64,000 nucleotides of DNA, taken from NCBI GenBank assembly GCA_038025085.1, contig CM076146.1, positions 17,272,001-17,336,000 of the forward strand. The letters run 5' to 3'. This stretch comes from Tetragonia tetragonoides. Its lineage: Eukaryota; Streptophyta; Magnoliopsida; Caryophyllales; Aizoaceae. This document shows positions 56,872-64,000 of the stretch, piece after piece. How positions within the stretch are numbered: position 1 is the stretch's first letter; every line of letters begins with the position of its first letter. A model generated the notes under the pieces. It saw only the letters and a program-made list of their open reading frames with translations, was not told where the DNA came from and did not search any database. Both the position numbers and the translations under genes were made by a program.

Positions 56872-59210
56872 CTAGCACATGAAAGCAAACAAAGCTCCCA
56901 ACACAAGGGGAATTCTAGACATCAAATAACCAACGCTTGATGAGCCAGCTGCTGATGGAGTTGAAGGGGTTGGCGACAAACCGGAGGGTGTCGATGTTGG
57001 GGTGGTGCCTGAGGGTGTTGAGCTACCGGAACCCGCCTTGGCAGTAGTGACTTGTAGCTTCATGCCTTCTTGGCAGTGGCCAGCGGTACCGCAAACGATG
57101 TATGTTGTACCTTCTTTCAAGGTGATGGTGGTGGGTGATTTGTTGTTGGACTGAATGGCATTGCTTGAAACACAGTTGTCATAGTCGCTCTTGCTCACAA
57201 CATCCACAGTGTGGGTGCTATCGTAAGTGAAGACTGTATGTGTCAAGAACAAATTAAAAGATTAGTGTTTGGCTTAATTTCAGTAGCTTATAGAGTACTA
57301 GAATTTTTCGCAAAATATGACTATTGTGTATTTGTATTATAGTCAAATTGGATGGTTTTATACAAGACTTATTGTTTGTGTAAAAACTAAACTGAATTTC
57401 TAATTCACATGGTAAGTATAATAGAAGAGTAGTTGTGATGAAAATGTCCTCTCAGTTAGACTTACAGAACCAGATAAGGTGCATATTAGACATGTTATTA
57501 GACATTCAATATGAAATAAGACAGAATTATAATGCAAGATAAAGTCAACCAGAGTTTGGTGAATAATATAACTATATTCACTTAAACCATTTTCAATGCA
57601 CAACAACCAATTTATGAAGTATCATGTTATCTGCACACCCAAAATAATCACCTGCCTAAGTAGCTCTACCTCTATAATTTTGATGAGAAGGACTAGTCTC
57701 AATTTAAAAAAAAAAAAAAAAATGCAAGATAAGTATCACTCATATGAGAATTTATTATTCATACCATGGGCAACTTTAGTGTGAGATCAACACAAAAAAT
57801 ATAAGGTTACTTATTATGACTCGTGATTTTTATTACACTAAAAAATAACTAAGTTACAATAAAACCGTTTTATCTAATTTCTTGCGTTTGTTATATTCTT
57901 TCAATTTATGATTTATTAGGATAAATGAAGTCAATGATCAAATCATGGGAGTGATAAAATTAGACCCAATCCTTTTGCTTTGGCACCAAGACAAACAAAC
58001 AAACAAACAAATTCTTGCTAGTGACGGGTAAGGTAGAAGAAATATGACATGTTCGTCGCAGTATTTTGTTTATTGTTCTTTTCTTTTTTGTCCCTTATCT
58101 TTTTTTTCTTTTTGTTTTCTTTTTAATCTTTTTTCGTCCCTTAATATAGTTAATACTTGCCAACACATGATTGTCTAACCCCATAGAAGAAATCTTCTTT
58201 TTCCAAAATACCTCTTGTTTATACAACTTTTTTTTGAGATCAGTATAATTGATTTACATACATTGGAAAAGACGAGACTCAAACCTGAAACCTAATATAT
58301 TCAGAACCTCAATCTTATTTATTAGGAACCTTTTTATTATCATACAATAACTTCTTGAAATGTTTGTTGTTCAGTTGTGATGCTGTAAATTATCGCATCT
58401 GATTACAAATGAGAAATTTAAGCCCACTATGACCATTGACAACATATATAAAACTTTTAATAGTAAGTTTTGTGTGAGACCAACTCACAAAAAATGGGGT
58501 TATTATTTAGAAATGTAAGGGTCACTTATATATGATGAGCAGTGATCCTTGTTTTATTGAAAATGACCCCGTCATACCAAAAATTAAAAAAAGACCATTT
58601 TATACAAGTTTTTGTGAACTTTTAATTAAAGGAGAGATGGCTCACAATTATTATATTTTCTTAGTTAGGTAAGGGGAATAAACTTTAGCCCACCCTACTC
58701 TTTGAATTATAGATGGACAGTACATTTTGATAAGAAGATCTGTGGTCGGACGATCCTTATTGAGTTATGACGAACAATAATCAAGTTCACAATTTCAAAA
58801 TTGTAGGAGCAAATTCTTACACTAGAGCCATTCTACATTTTCGTAATCACACTATTATCAGAACATTATCAATTAATTTCCAAACAAGATTTTATTGGAG
58901 CCAAAAGTAATATTTCGAGGATTTTTTGTCTAGTGTAAAATTATGTACAAAAACATGTATAGCTGATAAAAAAAAAGGCGAAAACAACGAATTCTCATCC
59001 TATACGAACACCCGGCCCAAAATAAAATGAGCCGAAACGCAAACATCGTTAGAGCCAAAGATAAAACTTACCAAGCTTGTCCCCCACATTGACCGATTGG
59101 GTAGTAAAAGATGAGAAGTCTTTGCCCAAAGTCCAATCAACGGGGATATCTTTGGCAAGAACTGAAGGAGCAGTAAGGAGCATAACAAGAAAAACAGCTG
59201 CAAATGCCAT
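56872..59210 (-). CDS. GPI-anchored phytocyanin (uclacyanin-like blue copper protein)
   Basis: Two exons on the minus strand: 59210-59072 and 57233-56872. The GT-AG intron is at the position typical of phytocyanins, after 'VGDKL'. The product is 166 residues: a signal peptide ending near 'SVLA', a plastocyanin-like domain with 'DWTLGKDFSSF', the copper ligand His in 'DSTHTV', and Cys, His and Met in 'VCGTAGHCQEGMKL', plus the Cys in 'YDNC' for the disulfide. A Ser/Thr/Pro-rich arabinogalactan-like linker and a hydrophobic C-terminal tail suggest GPI anchoring at the cell surface. Type I copper proteins of this class transfer electrons or act in cell-wall processes. All ligands are present, so the gene looks intact. 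Confidence 0.92.
57777..57876. repeat. MITE-like repeat, degenerate copy 1
   Basis: 'GTGTGAGATCAACACAAAAAA' and following 'GGTTACTTATTATGACTC' resemble the better copies at 58452 and 59985, with decay. Confidence 0.5.
58452..58620. mobile_element. MITE-like repeat, copy 2
   Basis: It starts 'AGTAAGTTTTGTGTGAGACC' and ends 'AAAAAGACCATTTTATACAA', with 'GGGTCACTTATATATGATGA' inside. It is an inverted relative of 59985-60135. No coding capacity. Confidence 0.65.
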
Positions 59211-59334
59211 ATTATCTCTCTTAACTCTTTCTTTCAAAGACTCACAATTATGTTTTGGAGATGCAAAAATGAGATTTAGAAAACAAGCCAAGGGAGAAAA
59301 GAATGTCTAACTAATGGGGACTTGTAGGTATCGT

Positions 59335-59342
59335 ATTATATA
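59335..59342 (-). promoter_or_regulatory. TATA box of the phytocyanin gene
   Basis: Minus-strand TATATAAT about 125 bp upstream of the ATG at 59210, a normal distance for a plant core promoter with a short 5' UTR. Confidence 0.6.
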
Positions 59343-59343
59343 G

Positions 59344-59514
59344 AGAAACCCCAGACATAAAATGGCAGCTACAAACAACTAGGGACGTGACTTTTCGTTG
59401 ACAATGATGGTTATCTTATAATAATAGTGTATAAAATTTTGTATATCAAAAAGCCCAACCCTTAGAACATAATTTTTCAAAGACCTTCTAAATGTAACAT
59501 ACAAATTAGGAGTC
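59344..59514. other. Proximal upstream region of the phytocyanin gene
   Basis: AT-rich, no gene. May hold promoter elements; none could be assigned. Confidence 0.4.
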
Positions 59515-59630
59515 AGTCCTAAAAGTCGTAGCGAAGTTGGTCGTGGATTAGACTTCATAATAAAGGTAATGAGTTTAAGTTTTCAATAATTCTATGGGTC
59601 TTTATTGGTGACAAAAAAAAAAAAAAAAAA
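59515..59630 (+). mobile_element. Candidate tRNA-derived SINE
   Basis: TAGCGAAGTTGG (59529-59540) fits the A-box TRGCNNAGYNGG. AGTTTAAGTTT (59572-59582), 31 bp later, could be a deaminated B-box (GGTTCGANTCC). An 18-A tail ends the unit at 59613-59630. No TSD was found. Confidence 0.4.
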
Positions 59631-59984
59631 GGTCTCTATGTGATGTGACAATTGTCATATCATCAATACTATTAATTAACTTGCCATCTTATAAGGGTTG
59701 AAACTAAAAACAAAAAGATTAAGGACCTTTTGCAAATATGATAGACAATATTATTAAAGTAGGAAATTGTGATCTCATATGCGATTAAAAAGGAATGTGA
59801 TAAATATTCTTTCTTCATTGATATAGGAGTAAATTATTCTAATTAAAATTGTTACCATCTTTGTTTACTTTTCACCTTTGTATTTATAACCGCATCTATC
59901 AATATTTAGTTTTTTTTTTTTTTCTTCTTTCTACTTCCCATTATTTTTATTCACTGTTGTCAATTATTAGAAAGAACACAAAAA

Positions 59985-60135
59985 CTTGTTTAAGACGGTC
60001 TTTTCATAACTTTTGGTGAGACGAGGGTTACTTTTTAGTGAAATGAGGGTCATAGATGATAATAAGTGACCCCTACATTGCTAAATAGTAACCCCATATT
60101 TTTGTGAGTTGGTCTCACACAAGACTTACTATAGA
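59985..60135. mobile_element. MITE-like repeat, copy 3 (inverted relative to copy 2)
   Basis: It starts 'ACTTGTTTAAGACGGTCTT' and ends 'GTGAGTTGGTCTCACACAAG'. Imperfect terminal inverted similarity (CTTGTTTAAGAC against CTTGTGTGAGAC). The unit mirrors 58452-58620. Confidence 0.65.
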
Positions 60136-62340
60136 AAGAAAAGAAAAAAAAAGTTTCCACTTCCCACTATTTTTATGCACGGTTGTCATTTGTCAAATAT
60201 TAGAAAGAAAAGAAAAAAAAAATAGTTAATCTCCTCTCTCATAGGAGTAGTATCTAAATTCTTTCAATTTCTTTTCAGTATAGAATAAACTCTTTCAATT
60301 GAAGAATTCTTAAATTTTACTTGAAAAAGTAAGGTCTTCCAATATTTTCATCAATTGCAACCTTCTACGTAAAAGCTAGTAGGAAGCAAAAGAAGAAGGT
60401 AAAGAAAAGACAATTTTTTTGTTTTTTTTTTTTTTTTTATGTGAAGTTGCAAAACTAAGCTAAATCGGATTTCAACTCATACCCTCCCATTCATATTCTT
60501 TTTTCATTTGGGCACATCCAACTGGAAACTTGAGCTATATTCACTTCATAAAACGAATTCACGTTCGATCTACTCTAACGACCTACACAATAATGATTAA
60601 CTTGATACATGTTAGTAGAAAATTAGAAGTAATAAACAGTAAAATCATCAAAGTATGTTGGAACATTATGGAATTTTCAAATTAGAGTATAATTTATATC
60701 TATTTTACGTCTATATGAATTTATAATTATTAAGTCTAGCAGCAGTCAAAAACATAAATTATGAATCCCTTAAAAAAAAAGAAAAATTACAAACTGATGG
60801 GTCTATGTTAATCGGTCATTAAAGTTAATTACTACGACGAAAGAAATAAAGTTAAATTACATAGTAAAATTATGAAACTACAAGGTCAAATTGCGATTGT
60901 AGTTTGTGTAATCTCAAACATACATGAAAACTGTAGAAAATAATATTTATTTTTCACCAATATAAAATATAATTATCTCTAACTAAAAAAGAAAGTAAAA
61001 TTATGAATCTATATGCATTCATCTTAATCGATTATTATAAGTTACTATGACAAAATTTAAAGCTAAATTATGAAATTACGCTGTAAAATTATGAACGTTT
61101 CTACTAAAACTAAGAGAGTACAAAGTAAAATTAGGATGTTGATGGTTTAATTAATCAATATTGCCCTTGTTCTTTAAACTTAACTCTAAACCTTAATCAA
61201 TACTTTGTGTTTCTTAAACTCTGGCCTATACCCTAAAGTAAGGTTAGTACTATTTTTCTATATTGAAATCAACATTAGTCTCTCCGTTCTATGAAACATA
61301 TACCCTAAATTCTAATACTCACACTAAACCCTAATGTTAGTACAATTATGAAATCTCAACTCGAAACTCTTAATAAGTTAGAATACACCAAAATAGATAC
61401 AATATTAGAAAGTATATGATATGTGATAGTCCTTAATAACTTTTGTGCATGCTTCGATTATATTTGATCTATCCACCTACTTTTTAACTCATTTATATGT
61501 TGTGAATAAATTAAATTAAACCCTACAGCCTAACTATTTTAGTGGTGTGAAGAAAAATAATCGTTGAAAAGGTTATTATCTTTTTTATGTATTGAAAAAC
61601 CTTTCATGTTCCTCGTTTCATAAATTAAAACCTAAGCCATAAAAGTATTTAAAGACTAAAATCTTCTTTACATATTGATATAGTTATTTATTGCTCGACG
61701 TCCATGAAACCTAAATCGTAAGCCCTAATAAAGCCAGAACATAAAATATTTCTGACCAAGAAAAGTATTAAAGAACATATAATATGGGATAATCCCTAAA
61801 TATTTTGTCCACTTTATTGATTATTCTTATTATCATTGTCATCTTTAATTCATTTTCAAAAAAAAGATGCATGAAGTATTTTATTATATAATAATACAAA
61901 GTACAAGGTAAAATTCTCAATCATGTAGTAAAATTAGGATACATGTGTTGTAAATTTAGGTTTTCGAAGGCAAACTGCAAGAAAACATTGTACATCGATT
62001 ATAAAATTAAGATGTATGATATAATTGAATGAAAAATGTTTAGTAGAATAATGATGAAACCTAAACATTTAAAGTCAAAATTTGTTATATCTTACAAACT
62101 GGCTAATTGAGTATTAAAGAAATATATGGAAGAGTCCTTAAAAGCCTTGTCTAGTGGTTATTCTCTTTGTAATCATAGTCGTCATACTTTATTTTTAGTA
62201 TATTTTGAAATGAAAGTACAGAGTACACAGTAAAATTGTCATTCTTATAGCACAATCAGGACGTGTGTGAAGTAAATCCAGATGATCGGATTGAATTAAA
62301 TTAAGGAAAAAAATTGTAAGATGATCGGATTGAAATGATA
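60136..62340. other. AT-rich intergenic DNA
   Basis: No ORF of note. 'GTAAAATTA' and 'AACCCTAAA' words recur, together with segments similar to 'AGTCCTTAATAACTTTTG...GATTAT' (61430, 61790, 62130), which suggests a decayed repeat family. Nothing else seen. Confidence 0.55.
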
Positions 62341-62465
62341 GTCTTTAGTAACCTTTTATATTGATTACCTCGAATCTCAACACCTATCTTTACTCACTTT
62401 ATATGATGGAGATACATTAAAATCAAAACCCTAAACCCTATATCCTAAAGTCTAGATGAGAGGTT
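62341..62465 (+). repeat. 125-bp direct repeat, copy 1
   Basis: 'GTCTTTAGTAACCTTTTATA' to 'TAGATGAGAGGTT'. The second copy is at 62773-62897. Confidence 0.9.
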
Positions 62466-62668
62466 ATTAGTTTTCCTACATTCAATAATCATTAGTCCTA
62501 CCGTTTCATTAATTTTGAACCCTAATTTAGAATATACCATATATTACAAAGCGTTTAGAATATTAAATAACTTATTATATGGAATTGTCCTTGAAAACAT
62601 GGTCTAATTGCTATTCTCATCATGTTTTTTTGAATTGTGTGGACTATATTATGATAATATATCATAAA

Positions 62669-62724
62669 GTTTACAGTAAATTTGATCTACTTATAGTAAA
62701 ATTTGAAAGCATGTGTGGTAAAAT
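62669..62724 (+). repeat. Inverted repeat, left arm
   Basis: 56 bp, 'GTTTACAGTAAATTTGATCT' to 'ATGTGTGGTAAAAT'. Its inverted partner is 62901-62956. Confidence 0.88.
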
Positions 62725-62772
62725 ATGAATATTAAAAAAGGGATTGGGTATTGATGAACATATGATAAGACA

Positions 62773-62897
62773 GTCTTTAGTAACCTTTTATATTGATTAT
62801 CTCGAATCTTAACACCTACCTTTACTCAATTTATAAAATGGAGATATATTAAAATCGAAACCCTAAATCCTATATCCTAAAGTATAGATGAGAGGTT
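62773..62897 (+). repeat. 125-bp direct repeat, copy 2
   Basis: About ten differences from copy 1 by eye. Sits between the arms of the 62669/62956 inverted repeat. Confidence 0.9.
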
Positions 62898-62900
62898 CTA

Positions 62901-62956
62901 ATTTTACCACACATGCTTTCAAATTTTACTATATAGAGATCAATTTTACTGTAAAC
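62901..62956 (-). repeat. Inverted repeat, right arm
   Basis: Reverse complement of 62669-62724 with about four mismatches. Confidence 0.88.
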
Positions 62957-64000
62957 TCAGTGATAATTTTACTATGTATATATAAATCTAATTTTGCATA
63001 TAAATGTAGACAATGTTAGATTACGAGATTTTAATAAATTAAAATTTGTTAACTACACACAACTAAAAGAAGATAATTTCGAAAATACCCAGTAAAATTA
63101 AGGTTTGATATAATCAAATAATAAACTATACATGTGAAACTTAGGATGCTAAAGTAAAATATATCACTTGAAAATAAATTTTACACATAGTATGCTATAT
63201 ATATAATTATTATAAGGGTGCAAATTTTTTTCACTACACAATTAAAAAAAATAATTATGAAAATATGTAGTAAAATTAAGTAACTAAAGTAAAAATTGTA
63301 GTACATTTTTTTCAAGGAAAATACGTTGCTTATTAAAGGGGGATGGGTGATATAATTTTTACATAGATAAGATTATAACATACCAAAACTAATGGTAACA
63401 ATTTTAGAAGATTTTACAGAAATAACATAATTAAAAAAAAAAAAAAAAAAGACAGAGATATCAGAAAAATAAATAATAAAAAAAACACAAAAAATGAAGA
63501 GAGAAAGAGAGAGTCGGTCTTATATTGAGGAAATAATCAACTAATTTTCCATATTAATTTGAATTTGAATATTATCTTCCTTCCTTTGTTTGTGCTAATA
63601 TGGTTAACTTTATTATACTTTTCCTTATTTTAAGCTTTTTTCTTGTGCTCTTTCTTTATTTTAAGTCTTATTCCTAATATAACTATCTAATAACATTTTT
63701 TGTTATTTGCTTAAGTACCCTCTCTATTTTTATGCTTGAATTTAACCCCTATGACATGGCAAATGACAATTAATATCTTTGACTATGTGGCAACTGCCAT
63801 GTCATAGGAGACACAAAAAAGGTGTCTCCGGTGGAGACCTTTAGCATTGTCACTAGACCTCTTTATTGAACCGGTTTTATATCAAAATGGGTTTGGGCCA
63901 AACACTGGTCTAGTTTAACATGTTTTTTAGACCTATAGACAGGGTTATCTAGCCGAGTCCTTTTAAATATACACAAATAACTTGTCCATACCACCCGTTT
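62957..64000. other. AT-rich intergenic DNA to the right edge
   Basis: Homopolymers (18 A at 63433-63450) and short T-rich tracts. No gene, tRNA or clear repeat pair was found. Confidence 0.5.

Larger units (their letters stand above)
57234..59071 (-). other. Intron of the phytocyanin gene
   Basis: 1838 bp, AT-rich, with two MITE-like repeats (57777-57876 and 58452-58620), an ACAA microsatellite at 57991-58011 and homopolymer runs. No separate gene. Confidence 0.85.

Noticed and set aside
62429..62452. AACCCTAAACCCTAT-type words as an interstitial telomere
   Set aside because: Only one or two imperfect units, common in plant promoters and AT-rich DNA.

Overview
The window is nuclear DNA of a flowering plant. 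It has spliced genes with GT-AG introns, a plastid-targeted gene, a phytocyanin gene, and very dense plant LTR retrotransposons and LINEs. Copies of a short repeat with 'GTGTGAGACC' and 'AGACGGTCTT' motifs recall repeats I associate with Caryophyllales, but the species is not resolved here. There is no prokaryotic, organellar or CRISPR sequence, and I see no tRNA or rRNA gene.

About 79% of the window (1-50566) is a pile of nested transposable elements. I dissected it by LTR pairs, target-site duplications (TSDs), primer binding sites (PBS) and polypurine tracts (PPT). The backbone is one minus-strand Athila-type element (B, about 5759-30816). Inserted into it are: element A, a plus-strand Athila-like element entering from the left edge, in B's 3' LTR (TSD GAAAC); element C, a Ty3/gypsy chromovirus-like element with both LTRs (9451-15264, TSD GAAAA); and element D, a gag-only Tat/Ogre-like element (15764-23812, TSD GGTGG). 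A 5'-truncated LINE (3573-5337, 16-bp TSD) sits inside the LTR of A. B's 5' LTR runs directly into the 3' internal region of another B copy (30817-31250), which looks like a remnant of a tandem LTR-internal-LTR-internal array.

A Ty1/copia element (E, 31251-50566) follows. Its RT gene is split by element F (35261-49283, TSD GTTGT), a large non-coding retrotransposon derivative with about 3-kb LTRs and Tekay/Del-like ends. F's right LTR holds a nearly full-length minus-strand LINE (G, 41691-47253, 17-bp TSD). G's 3' tail carries a solo LTR (H, 41699-42409, TSD TTTGG). This gives five levels: B-type flank, E, F, G, H. All TE coding regions have stops or frameshifts.

The right 13.4 kb is genic or intergenic. 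A three-exon plus-strand gene (50947-55630) encodes a small predicted thylakoid-lumen protein with a transit peptide and a twin-arginine motif; its start codon lies only 380 bp from the copia LTR. A convergent two-exon minus-strand gene (56872-59210) encodes a GPI-anchored phytocyanin. The rest (59344-64000) is AT-rich and contains MITE-like repeats, a SINE candidate, and direct and inverted repeats, with no recognisable gene.
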